Both the position numbers and the translations under genes were made by a program. DNA of 64,000 bases from Pycnopodia helianthoides (lineage: Eukaryota; Echinodermata; Asteroidea; Forcipulatida; Asteriidae), in the NCBI GenBank assembly GCA_032158295.1, contig CM063255.1:10568094-10632093 (forward strand), read 5' to 3'. Below are positions 1-11,117 of the stretch, piece by piece (position 1 is the stretch's first letter; every line of letters begins with the position of its first letter). A model generated the notes under the pieces. That model did no database searches and was not told the origin of the DNA. It saw only the letters and a list, made by a program, of their open reading frames with translations.

Positions 1-128
1 GGAGTGAGTTCTGTTTGGTCTCTTTTCTTCTCTAAAGAACAAAAATCTACACAGCAAAGTAGATATTATACACATGGTGTTACCACAAACCGACCTCACC
101 ATGCAATGCCTCAAAAACCATAGACGAC
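1..128 (-). repeat. Dispersed repeat H, partial copy at window edge
   Basis: Reverse complement of a unit seen at 27334, 45896 and 56563, marked by GCATTGCATGGTGAGGTATC and GGTAACACCATGTG. Truncated by the window start. Confidence 0.75.
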
Positions 129-165
129 AATACTTATTCTAGTTATTGTGAAATCAGCGGTTAGC

Positions 166-246
166 TTGGACCGGACTCGAACCCACAACCCATGTGATTG
201 CATGCAAGTCTTGCAGTCTATAGCCACTTGACCCCGGTGACCAACA
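166..246 (-). repeat. tRNA-derived SINE head
   Basis: Minus strand shows an A-box-like GTCAAGTGGCTATAG and a perfect B box GGTTCGAGTCC about 50 bases apart. No foldable cloverleaf with a normal anticodon arm was found, so a SINE relic rather than a tRNA gene. Confidence 0.5.
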
Positions 247-1142
247 GTATTTAGAGTCCAGATTCACACGTCAACTCGACAAAGTCAAAGGTCGCTTTTC
301 TTATAATGTTGTTATCTGGACAAAGTGACCATGGAGCGCGTTAGCCGGGTTCCGTACTTGTCTGGCAAGATAATGTGATAACACTAACATTTTACTCTCT
401 TTGTTGCTGGCGTTTTTATTTATTATTTCGTTTAAATTTATCCGGTATTTTCTTAGATTTAATATTTTTAAATGTGCAAGCCGAGGTAACTTTTTTCATG
501 CTGGCACGATGAATAAATAATTGAATTGAATTTAATTGAATTTAATTGAATTGAATTGAATTATTTCCAACGCTTGTAAAGAAAAACGCCTGTAATCTTT
601 TTAAAAAAAAACCTGAAAGGCCATTGGCTTCCAAAAAATGACCACGTCTTAATTGGTCTGGATCGCAGAATATTAAAAAAAAAAACATTCGACGGCTGTT
701 AAGTGCAACAATTGTTACTTAACCTGATTACTAAATACACACAATAGCCAATTAATATCATATCAAGCCGGAAATGCATCCATTATTCAACGTACAGGAA
801 GTTACATGAGTAATAAATGAGGGGAAACATACATTTCCCCGACTGTTAATTTGATTGTTAATGGTTTCAGTACACGGCGTATGAGGGACATATGCTCCGT
901 ATACGATGCCATGATTAATTGGTAAAGAAGGAAATGATTTCAATTTTTTTTGGGGGGGGGTGGTGTCATGCTTGTACCGAGGGTAGTTAAGCATTTATGT
1001 TTAGCACCGACCTTCACCAACAAGATGAATATTAAACACAATTTATAGCACAATTTATAATTTCCGGAGAGAGACAACGAGCCTTTTTGGGGGAAGAAGA
1101 GTAGAACCAACCAAGCGACTGGATTCGCAATTGAACTCTTCT
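247..1142. other. No gene recognised; AATTG pentanucleotide tract inside
   Basis: AT-rich DNA with a short (AATTG/AATTT) tract at about 518-562 and a homopolymer G run near 951-961. Short ORFs show no domain-like composition. Confidence 0.5.
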
Positions 1143-1392
1143 TAAAGACACTGAACACCTTTGGTAATTGTCAAAGACCAGTCTGCTCACTTGGTGTATC
1201 TCAACACATTTAGAAAATTTTAACTCAATTGGTGGCCGTCGAAGTTGCGAGATAATAATGGAAGAAAAAACACCCTTGTCACACGAAGTTGTGTGCTTTC
1301 AGATGCTTGATTTCGAGACCTCAAGCGCGAGGTCTCAAAATCAATTCAAATATTTTACTGAGAAATTACTTCTTTCTCATACAAGGGAATAA
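1143..1392 (-). mobile_element. TTAA-bounded element family 1, truncated
   Basis: Carries the family-1 end (AAAGACACTGAACACC, then GGTAATTGTCAAAGACC) and body up to ATTACTTCTTTCTCA; the other terminal inverted repeat is missing. Confidence 0.7.
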
Positions 1393-1617
1393 CATGTTAC
1401 ATTTCATGTGATCATTTAATTTTTTTTTAAACTTGTTTTCCATTTACACTCAGACCACGTGCTTTTTTTTTATCCATACACTCTCACAAGATAATCTTTT
1501 AAAAAATATAATAAATGGCACAACAAGAGCGCAGGAAAGGGGTTCGTTGAAGAGAACTGCAAACGGAAACTCCAGTTTTAATCGGCCAGAAGTGCCCCCT
1601 GGAGAAAACCGCCTTCC

Positions 1618-1760
1618 CAACCCCCCTCCCCACCCCCCTCCTCACCCCCCTCCTCACCCCCACCCCCTCCCCCCCCCTCCTCACCCCCTCCCTACCCACC
1701 CACCCCCCTCCCCACCCCCTCCCCACCCCACCCCTCCCCACCCCTCCCCCTCTCCTTGCT
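1618..1760. repeat. Polypyrimidine CCCCCCTCCTCAC-type tract
   Basis: About 140 bases almost purely C and T on the plus strand with an irregular 8-13-base unit; a candidate triplex or slipped structure. The Pro/His-rich and Gly/Arg-rich ORFs here are by-products. Confidence 0.8.
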
Positions 1761-1769
1761 GCCCCTGAA

Positions 1770-2463
1770 TTTTTAGCCTAGTTTCGGCACTGCTACCACT
1801 CCAGTGAGCCTGTGTTTCATTATTGCTGAAGAATACTTATTTGCATCTACGACACCATGTTGGAGACAATTGCTGTAAACATGCGATACCGTGTTTCAAT
1901 TCGTCACATCTAAAAAAAGAGTAGATTTGAACGTGCACCAAATAAACAATAAAGCCCATGTCATAGGTGATTTCGCAACTCAACAACCGTGCGCCTCTTT
2001 CTTTCTGTTGATGACATTTTACACGGCTCGAAATACACTCTCGAAAACAAAACGATCTGATTAAAAATAGATCTTCGATAAAAGCATCTCCAACGAACCG
2101 AGGTGAGTTGCGTCTCCACCTCGGCCACGTGCACGGGGGGCTTCACGGTACTACTGCAGACGGCACGCGTGGCGGCACATCACAGCGTGACACGATCCGT
2201 GTCTCTATTAGTTGTTTTAAAATGGCACACACGCTTCTACTGTCAGATCTACTAGATTTGACAATTCATTCTCGTATGTTGACATTTTGGTTCCTTTGGG
2301 GGGTGAGGGCTTATGTTATTTGGTGACATTTCGAAACAATGAGCACGCAGGCCCATTTCGAAAACAAAGAACAGCTTTGTAAAGGTCACTGGGGAAACAT
2401 TACAAAGCAACTCATAGACTGGACTTTAATATGATGAGAACCGCACGTTTGTTTTCAGTTATT
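1770..2463. other. No gene or repeat recognised
   Basis: Mixed-composition intergenic sequence, nothing identified on either strand. Confidence 0.5.
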
Positions 2464-2464
2464 C

Positions 2465-2845
2465 AAGGAACATTACAGAATTGGTTTTTGCTAACAAAAA
2501 AGTTGCTGGCAGTGTAAGCACTTTATGTAATCCACCATATACATAAACTGACAAAAGTGTAGAAGTTTGAGATCGATCGGCCATCTGGGTCACGAGAAAA
2601 TAGTGAAAAACCGATTACACATTTGCAAGAAATCATATAGATTCAACGAATGAATAAAACGCTCACTGAGCGATAAACTCCAATCGGAAAATTAGTTTAT
2701 TCATTTCTCATCAAATATGGCATTTCAGACAGAAATATTTCAAGGGATGTTTTCTACTATCATCATCATTAGACCGTGTAAGTTTTATGTAAATCTGTGA
2801 ACAAAAGTAAATTTTACAATTACCAATTCTGTAATGTTCCTTTAA
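2465..2845 (+). mobile_element. Non-autonomous element family 2, full length
   Basis: Inverted ends AAGGAACATTACAGAATTGG and CCAATTCTGTAATGTTCCTT enclose about 340 bases shared with 13066-13457 and 21100-21482. Too short to encode a transposase. Confidence 0.85.
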
Positions 2846-2954
2846 TTTGACATTTTAGTTCTTCAGGTACAGCACATATACTCTGCACCGGAACTATAGG
2901 GTAAAATTCATTAGGGGGCAATGTTTTTGTATTACCGGTTGCACATCTGGCCAA

Positions 2955-3338
2955 TTAAAGGCACAGTACACGTTTGGTAATAACTCTGAAAATTAATGAC
3001 AATAAAAACTTACTTGGTAAGAAGGACAGCAGCTTTGGGTAGTATGATGAATTTCGGGAAACTTTTAACTTCGAAGTACTACGGTTATGGAAAATATTTC
3101 ACTTTCTATTCTCCAAAATTTGAATCTGAGAAGCGTTTCTGTCTCAGACTGTGTATTCCTGTGGGGAATATTCTTCCTGGTGGAAATATTCGCTCCGGTT
3201 TTTCGGGTGATATCTCAAAAATGCGACCACCTTTTGAAGTGAAATTTTCACAGGTTAGTTTTATTGTATGTACCTACATTTGTATAGGGTTAGCACAATC
3301 AGTAGGCTCCAATTACCAAACGTGTACTGTGCCTTTAA
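2955..3338 (+). mobile_element. TTAA-bounded element family 4, full length
   Basis: TTAA at both ends with inverted ends AGGCACAGTACACGTTTGGT and its complement. Body related to 55867-56248 and 29565-29876 (CACCTTTTGAAGTGAAATTT and similar). Confidence 0.85.
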
Positions 3339-3664
3339 AACTGGAGTTTCCGTTTATATTTTGTTCTCAGACAAGCCCCTTTTCAGCGCTCTTGCTATCC
3401 TACTGTTTTCATAGTATAGTCTGACGTGAGTGTAAAAACAAATAAATTATCACATTGAAGCTTATAACATGTTATATTTGACTCTGATAATTGTTGACTG
3501 AAAAGTCAAGGTTTCAAATTGAGGGGGGGAGGGGCACGGACATAAATTGGGGAGGGGGCACGGACATACTGTGGTTTCACATTTCCAGTGTATAGATCCG
3601 ACTCTTTTTTTTAAAATTAACAGCTACTTTTTCAGGGCAAAACACAGCGTAAGCAAACCCTGCA

Positions 3665-4050
3665 TTAAAGACACTGGACACCTTTGGTAATTGTCAAAGA
3701 CCAGTCTTCTCACTTGGTGTATCTCAACATATGGATAAAATAACAAACCTGTAAAAACTTGAGTTCAATTGGTCATCGAAGTTGCGTGATAACTATGAAA
3801 GAAAAAACACCTTTGTCACACGAAGTTATGTGCTTTCAGATAGTTGATTTCGAGACCTCAAATTCTAATTCTGAGGTCTCGAAATCAAATTCGTGGAAAA
3901 TAACTTCTTTCTCGAAAACTATGTCACTTCAGAGGGAGCCATTTCTCACAATGTTTTATACTGTCAACCTCTCCCCATTACTCGTTACCAAGTAAGGTTT
4001 TATGCTAATAATTATTTTGAGTAATTACCAATAGTGTCCACTACCATTAA
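3665..4050 (-). mobile_element. TTAA-bounded element family 1, near full length
   Basis: TTAA at each end, inverted ends AGACACTGGACACC and the degenerate GTGTCCACTACCATTAA. Contains the internal inverted motif GAGACCTCAAATTC/GAGGTCTCGAAAT. Confidence 0.85.
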
Positions 4051-5160
4051 ACCGTTCCCTTTCAAACTGTGCTCTCTGTAAACATCAACAGCGTTTTCTC
4101 GAGAGAGAAAAAAAACTTATCAGCAATTGCCACACAGTTTAACCAGTGATCTTTAGAATCGTCTATTGTTTTATATACTTCGATCACAGCGAGTGCGATG
4201 TCTCCATAAAAAAAAATCACGTGGGAATTCCCCCAAACTGCCGTCGTCCCAAGTCCAAAGGCTTTATTGATTCTGCCATTATTTGCGAGATCAATAAAGC
4301 ATGCTTGCTCCCCGATTAACGGCACGACGGTGGATGTTACAACAAGACACGGGCGTGAAAAAACGGAAGTCAAATAGGTCGATTTTTTTTTCTAAAAAAC
4401 CCTTCACACAAATTATATTCTGCGTTTACCTCCGAACACAGAAAACCTCGACTAAAGTCAACAACGCTGAACTGTGAAGGCGTAATACACAGTTCGTTAC
4501 TCATTCCTTCCCCAGCCATCGATCCGGCGCACGCAACCGATACACTTTTAATTTTTTCATTCAAAAAGGCGGGAAAACAAATGTTGATATTGGTCAACTT
4601 TTTTTCTTGTATTGGGCGGGAATTTTCCCCCCCGCCGGCGCGTTGACACAACCATACACAACCGACACACACACACACACACACGGTCGGGATTCAATTA
4701 CAGGAATCGTTTATTGGGACAATAATGTGTGCAGATGTACTTGGGATGCGAGGGAATTGATTCAAACTATACGCGTGCATTATTGCCCCATTACGTCGAT
4801 ATATAGAGTGTATATAAAGTCTACAGATGAATAAATTGCGGTTGAGAAATGTCAACACAAATAAATGATTTATGTATAGGCTTGAGACGGCAAGTACAAT
4901 ACACGTGTACACAGTGAACGATTATACCCTATATGTGTTTCAAACCACAGCTTAACTCATTGCAGACAAATAAATATTGTGTTTGTGCTATTCGGCTCAA
5001 AATGTTAACTCGAAAGACAAATTTACAAATTCTCCTTTTTTTCGGGCAAAATGTGTAAACTGCTTTTAGCCCCTTTCGTTGCAAGACAACTGATAAGAAG
5101 CCTATGACGATTCATTGGTAACCACTAAAAAACAAAAAAGGGCACAACAGAAATAATACT
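4051..5160. other. No gene recognised; (AC)n microsatellite
   Basis: Includes an (AC)n run at about 4665-4684. Open frames up to about 100 codons on both strands without recognisable composition or motifs. Confidence 0.45.
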
Positions 5161-5379
5161 TATGCCCTTAAAAATATTATATTTATTTATATATTATTTA
5201 TGTATGTATTTATTCAGTTAAACAAGTACATGCATATATAAATAGCAGTTTAAAATTATGAAAGCTTACTTTATGTCCAGAGAAAACTGTCCGGTTGAAA
5301 ATATTGTCCCAAAACATTGAAATCTGCATTGCGCTTTGCTAAATCCAAATGAGTAAACTATGAAATAGCCCACTGACAA

Positions 5380-5520
5380 AATGAGGAAAAAAAACACTGA
5401 TAAAACGCTGTAAAAACTATCAAAAAGACTACTGGAAAAAAACACTTTAAAAACACTGTCAAAACACTGACAATACGCTGACAAAACGTTGTCGAAACAC
5501 TGACAAAACAAAGAGTTTTA
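5380..5520. repeat. Degenerate AAAACACTGAC repeats
   Basis: Repeated variants of AAACACTGACAAAACGCTG with irregular spacing. The Phe/Ser/Val ORF on the minus strand is a by-product. Confidence 0.6.
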
Positions 5521-6590
5521 TGCGAAAATTATCTTAGGAAGAAGAAACAAGATTTTCAAGATGTCTTCTAGAAAAGATGATGATCTAGAGTATTAGGGAT
5601 GTCGGCATCCATTAATAACACCAGATCTCAGTGTTCAATGGATTCGGACGGCATTTCCAATGCTCCGTATAGGCAACTTTTTTTGTTTTTCCATTTTAAT
5701 CAGACAGCAAGCTTTCAGTGGACGATATCATGATAGGCCGGGGTTATAAACAGGGGACGAGAATGTCGTCAGACTGAGGGATTATGCAAGCTACATCAGA
5801 CGCAATCAATCCTGAAAGGATTAACAAACCAATCAATCAATTACGGAACAAGAACAGAGGGTAATCTTTCATAGACCTCGCTCCCCCCCCCCTCCCCTTC
5901 CCGGGGTATGATACCTTGTCCCTTAGTGCGCCGTAGATCCCCCACGGAGAAAGCAGGCGGGCAGCCAGGCGTTTCGGCCGTGATCATTCCAATCCTCCCG
6001 TTGTCAAGATCAAAAGAAAAACAACATGAGAAATCCCAACCGGACTCCATGAATAAAAGATCATTTTCATCAAGCAAATGACTGTGTAATCGCTGGCCGA
6101 TACACGCGAGGGCTTTGGGGGTACAGCCTGATTAAGTCAGCCGCGATTGATAAAAGGACAAAAAAAAGGGGAAGAAGACAAATAAATAAATAAATGATGT
6201 CCAATGTGAAAGACCAGCCTGTTGCTTCTTGCCGGCAATCCATCACCTCGTGACAGGTCAAATCAAGAGACAAACTGGGCGGGAATTTTGGAGTGTTTAT
6301 TAAACAGAGATAATGGTGACCAGAGGTGCGAATTACAAAAAGCGCTTGGGGGAAGGAAATAGCTAATTTTTTTCAAAGGGAAAACACATCAACGGCAACA
6401 TCGTTTCTACAGTCAAACAATAAACCCATTTTTACAAAGATGCTTAAAATTTGATTTTACCGGCAAGCAAAAATGAACAACCCTCGCAAATTGTCTTTAA
6501 AATGTAGGTTTGGCAGTATAATTCGTGGACGTTTTAACAGGTTATTGCTTGGCATAATTTGACCGTGCTTAGAGTTTTTAATATATTTTT
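5521..6590. other. No gene recognised
   Basis: Two minus-strand frames of 67-78 codons (5841-6273) have no family resemblance I can name, no splice context and no conserved signature. Confidence 0.45.
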
Positions 6591-6597
6591 TAAAAGT

Positions 6598-7178
6598 AGG
6601 TTTGGGTAACACCATGTACATGAGTAGGATTTGAAACTTTGCATGATGGGAAGTCCATCTAGTAAGGTTTGTGGTAACACCATGTACATGAGTAGGATTC
6701 GAAACTGTGCATGGTGGAGATACAATCCAGCAAGGTTTGTGGTAACACCATGAACATGAGTAGGATTTGAAACTTTGCATGATGGGAAGGCAATCAAGTA
6801 TTAGGTTTGCGGTAACACCATGTACATGAGTTGGATTTGAAACTTTGCATGGTGGAGACACAATCTAGTTAGGTTTGCGGTAACACCATGTACATGAGTA
6901 GGATTTGAAACTGTGCATGACGGGAAGGCAATCCGGTATTAGGTTTGCGGTAACACCATGTACATGGGTAGGAATCGAAACTTTGCACGATTGGAAGGCA
7001 TCCTAGTATTGGGTTTGTGGTAACACCATGTAAATGAGTATAGGATTTGAAACTTTGCATGATGGGAATGCAATCTAGTAAGGTTTGTGGTAACACCATG
7101 TACATGAGTATGACTTGAAACTTTGCATGGCGGAGACACAATCTAATAAGGTTTGTGGTAACACCATGTATGAGTTTT
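6598..7178 (+). repeat. 68-70-bp tandem array, about 8.5 copies
   Basis: Unit contains GGTAACACCATGTACATGAG and GAAACTTTGCATGATGGG; copy starts at 6599, 6666, 6734, 6804, 6872 and on. The GGTAACACCATG core is shared with dispersed repeat H, so the array probably arose from it. Confidence 0.92.
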
Positions 7179-7744
7179 GGGGGTTCTAAAAAAAACCGGT
7201 GGTGCAACATCTCGACGTTTTGATCAGTATGCTCCGATCGTCTTCAGGAGAATGCTGAACACCGCTTCAAAAATCATACAAAAATGAAGAGGATAAAAAC
7301 ATTCGCAGACAATTACAAAGTTTACCCGAAGGAAAAAAAATGCACGGAAGGACTGTGGCGCATTGCATAAGATACAAAATATACTTCGTCGTGCATCATG
7401 CATTCGTCATGGGAGATTAACCCAACATAATGCTTGAATTTACAATTGAGTAAAAACACACAGTATCGAATATAACACAATTAAATTAATTAATTCATTC
7501 ATGTTGAATATAATAATTCGAAGAAAATAAAAGTAAATACTCCATTTCTTATTTGAAACTTTAGCTGACACTTTGTAAATAGTGTTTAAAAATCTTGGGT
7601 GCTTTTCCCCGCTTTATTTTGTATAATTTTTTGCATTTCATGAAACCCTTGTCGGTTGATTTAGTCAACAGCTGTACGGTGTCTTGATTCAAAGAGAGTA
7701 ATACAGACTGCCAGTGGCAGCAGTTTTTTGAATATCGCAAATGC

Positions 7745-8156
7745 TGTACCTTATCTTAATAATAATAATAATAATAATAGTGGCTTCTTATAATAATAGC
7801 GCTCATATCAGTGACGCTTCAACGTTCAGTATTTTCCTGCAAGGTATTGTGGAGCTACGTTTTGAAGTATGAGACCTATTCCTTTACATAGCACCATGTA
7901 ATGGTTTACAAGGTGCTGTGGCGCAATATGCAGCCAATCAAACCAGGAACACCGGGGCGAACCCCTTCTCTTTTCGATAAGGTGCACTGGATTATTTTAC
8001 GTGCATTACACAGCACACGGGACCAACGGCTTAACGTCCCATCCGAAGGACGCAGCAATAATGGTTAAGTGTCTTGCTTAAGGACACAAGTGTCACGACC
8101 GGGACTCGAACCCACACTTGAGTGGGTGCTCTTATCCGCTCGGCCACGACAGGCCA
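7745..8156 (-). mobile_element. tRNA-derived SINE, full length with ATT tail
   Basis: On the minus strand: tRNA-like head (GTGGCCGAGCGGATAAGAGC; B box GGTTCGAGTCCC), body with TCGGATGGGACGTTAAGCCG and TGTGTAATGCACGTAAAAT, and an (ATT)n tail at 7757-7780. Related copies at 29340, 34850, 38617 and 58970. Confidence 0.85.
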
Positions 8157-8229
8157 CCTTGATTCAACGACACTAAGTTTACCAGGGGTGGCAACAAGGT
8201 TGAAGCTACTACAAATGTTGTATCTTATA

Positions 8230-9330
8230 TCGATTCCAAGACATAAGTCTAACTAGTCGCAACACTTTTTGAAGATACTACAAATCTGAATCTGACCTTG
8301 ATTTAATCTTTTTACATTATCTTGATTCAAAGACATCGATAACACCATGGCAACCTTTTTGCCAATGTTACAAAACTGTAGCTTGTCTTGACTCATCGAC
8401 AGTAAGTCAACAGCACTGTTATCACTTGATAGCATTCATGAAGATATCACAAATCTGTGGCAACAGATTATTATTGTTATTATTAAGGACGTATGAGTGG
8501 CAACATTTTTGCCAATATTACAAAGTTGTACCTTGTCTTGACTCAAAGACACTAAGTATGAGTGGCAACAGTTTTGCCAATATTACAAAGTTGTATCTAG
8601 TCTTGACTCAAAGACACTAAGTATGAGTGGCAACAGTTTTGCCCATATTACCAAGTTGTACCTTGACTTGACTCAAAGACAGTAAGTATGAGTGGCAACA
8701 GTTTTGCCAATATTACAAAGTTGTACCTTGTCTTGACTCAAAGGCAGTAAGTATTAGTGGCAACAGTTTTGCCCATGCTACAAAGTTGTACCTTGTCTTG
8801 ACTCAAAGGCAGTAAGGATGAGTGGCAACAGTTTTGCCAATATTACAAAGTTGTACCTTGACTTGACTCAAAGATAGTAAGTATGACTGGCAAGTTTTGT
8901 CAATATTACAAAGTTGTACCTTGTCTTGACTCAAAGATAGTAAGTATGAGTGGCAACAGTTTTGCCTGTGTTACAAAGTTGTACCTTGACTTGACTCAAA
9001 GATAGTAAGTATGAGTGGCAACAGTTTTGTCAATATTACAAAGTTGTACCTTGTCTTGACTCAAAGATAGTAAGTATGAGTGGCAACAGTTTTGCCAATA
9101 TCACAAAGTTGTACCTTGACTTGACTCAAAGACAGTAAGTACGAGTGGCAACAGTTTTGCCAATATTACAAAGTTGTACCTTGACTTGACTCAAAGACAG
9201 CAAGTGTGACTGTCAAAAGACAGCAAGTGTGACTGACAACAGCTTTGCCCAAGTAACAAAGTTGTACCTTGTCTTGACTCAAAGACACTAAGCATGAGTG
9301 GCAACAGTTTTGCAAATATTACAAAGTTTG
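8230..9330 (+). repeat. 65-bp tandem array, about 15 copies
   Basis: Unit contains TATGAGTGGCAACAGTTTTG and TTGTACCTTGTCTTGACTCA. Spacing is 65 bases through most of the array (for example 8491, 8556, 8621); the left end is more diverged, and one unit near 9190-9240 carries a small internal duplication. Confidence 0.93.
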
Positions 9331-9331
9331 C

Positions 9332-9400
9332 GAACTAACACGGTCGGCCATTTTGTGGAGTCAACCACAAAAACCGGCCGACCGTGTTAGTTTACGAAAA
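9332..9400. repeat. Long near-perfect hairpin
   Basis: Arms AACTAACACGGTCGGCC and GGCCGACCGTGTTAGTT, with an inner stem TTTTGTGG/CCACAAAA and a loop of about 6 bases. It abuts the right end of the 65-bp array. Confidence 0.9.
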
Positions 9401-9891
9401 TTTCAAGGCATATTTGTGTGGATCATTGTATTCTACTTTTAAAACATCTTTCTAACCATATACATTTTAAAACAAACGGTTACAAACGCTTTTTATAGAC
9501 CAACTCGCCCGATCCAAAGCAACGTGTACCTTTAATGTCACGCCGAGAATGTTGACAATAAATAGGTGAACAAAAAAAGCACAGGGTAACTTTTAAGAAA
9601 GACACAAATCTGACATAAGGGAAACGTGTTGTCTCAACATCTAAGCATTTTATTACAAACAAAAATAATGAACAGTTAAAATGCTACCAGTTCTATGTTA
9701 TTATTATTTTTTTTTTAATCGAAGGTGAGACATCTAACATTAAACAGCATTAAGGCATAGTCAAACTGTATGGCTTGATGAAATTCGGAGCTTTAATATA
9801 TACAGTTTTGACTGAAGTTTCCCAACAATTTCTGTTCAGTTTCTTTACAAGCTTACTTTCCTACTAAAATGATACTGGCACAGAACTGAAT

Positions 9892-10425
9892 GGGGCCCAA
9901 TTTCATAGAGCTGTTAAAGGCACTGGACACTATTGGTAATTAGCATAAAAACTTACTTGGTATAACGAGCAATGGAGAGCTGTTGATAGTATAAAACATT
10001 GTGAGAAACGGCTCCCTCTGAAGTAACGTAGTTTTTGAGAAAGAAGTAATTTCTCAGTAAAATATTTGAATTGATTTTGTCTCGAAATCAAGCATCTGAA
10101 AGCACACAACTTCGTGTGACAAGGGTGTTTTTTCTTCCGTTATTATCTCGCATCTTCGATGAGTTCAAATTTTGACCGGTTTTTTATTTTGTGCACATGT
10201 TGAGATACACCAAGTGAGAAGACTGGTCTTTAACAATTACCAAATGTGTCCAGTGTCTTTAAGGACAGAAGAATATTGCTTATCAGAAACAGGTAACTAG
10301 CTAAAACACCATGTAATGCACATTGTTTGTGACTGGTTCCCTGCTAACGTTTGCTTAGCAGAAAATTTGTGGCTAAGCATCATTTTCTTCAGCTCTGTGA
10401 CATTGGACTGAGATCTGTATATCCC
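9892..10425 (+). mobile_element. Palindromic element F, interrupted by a family-1 insertion
   Basis: Left arm GGGGCCCAATTTCATAGAGC at 9892; the element resumes at 10263 with the expected interior (GAATATTGCTTATCAGAAAC, GTGACTGGTTCCCTGCTAAC). The insertion is listed separately. Confidence 0.8.
9914..10262 (+). mobile_element. TTAA-bounded element family 1, nested in element F
   Basis: TTAA at 9914-9917 and 10259-10262; inverted ends AGGCACTGGACAC and GTGTCCAGTGTCT. Removing the element plus one TTAA gives an intact element-F sequence, so TTAA is its target-site duplication. Confidence 0.88.
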
Positions 10426-10779
10426 GTATTCTGAAATGCACAATGTACCTTGTGAATTCATAAGAGTATTGAATTTGAAGATGCATTGCTTAATCATGCT
10501 GCCACTATCATTGTAAGCAACCCTGTGTTCACCAACGGTTAAGGATATTGATTTCCTCAGGTACAACAAGAGACCAGACTATTTCCCCTTTTACTATTAA
10601 ACTTTGTTTCTGCAGATATGTAAACTTTGTAATTTAAATAAACAATAAAATAGGGTCAATTACACTAAAACTTTGTACAGTGCGAAAAATTAACTAACAA
10701 TTTATTTTTTTGGGGGGGGGAACAAATTGGTAAAAGCATGGTATTGTATATAAGCCTTAATCATAAAAAAATTGGGAAT

Positions 10780-10890
10780 CAGCAGAGCGTCCTTGCAGAG
10801 CGGTCTAGAGCATCAAACTCATGTTCTGATGGGCGAGTCATCAGAGTGTGGGTTCGAGTTCTGGTCGTGATACTTGTGCTCTAGGGAAAG
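10780..10890 (+). repeat. tRNA-derived SINE head
   Basis: CCTTGCAGAGCGGTCTAGAG resembles the A-box region of a class II tRNA, and GGGTTCGAGTTC the B box. Not a plausible functional tRNA. Confidence 0.5.
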
Positions 10891-10921
10891 ACACATAAAA
10901 CACAAATGCTACTCTTCAACC

Positions 10922-11117
10922 GGGGCCCAATTTCATAGAGCTGCTCAAGCACAAAAAGTAGCTAAGCACAAGAAAATTATGCTTACCAGAATAAGGTTAC
11001 CAGCCAAACTACCATACCACATGTACAACTTGTGACTGGTGTCCTGCTCTTTTCTGCTTAGCAGGCAATTGTTTAGCACTATTTTCTGCTTAAGCAGCTC
11101 TATGAAATTGGGTCCAG
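10922..11117 (+). mobile_element. Palindromic element F, full length
   Basis: Ends GGGCCCAATTTCATAGAGCT and AGCTCTATGAAATTGGGTCC, with interior TACCATACCACATGTACAAC between CTTACCAGAATAAGGTTACC and GTGACTGG. About 195 bases, no coding capacity. Confidence 0.9.

Noticed and set aside
1433..1768. Pro/His-rich ORF
   Set aside because: Read-through of the polypyrimidine tract.
8098..8156. tRNA gene (also 166-246, 10780-10890, 38270-38345, 52558-52650)
   Set aside because: A and B boxes are present but acceptor stems do not pair and SINE bodies follow; SINE heads rather than tRNA genes.
8230..9330. CRISPR-like array (also 6598-7178, 24296-24600, 25676-26548)
   Set aside because: Units are contiguous, with no unique spacers; the host is an animal. 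These are minisatellites.
9892..10425. A transposase or reverse transcriptase in any mobile element
   Set aside because: Every element seen is under 1 kb and lacks any catalytic motif; no DDE/DDD or RT signature was found in the window.
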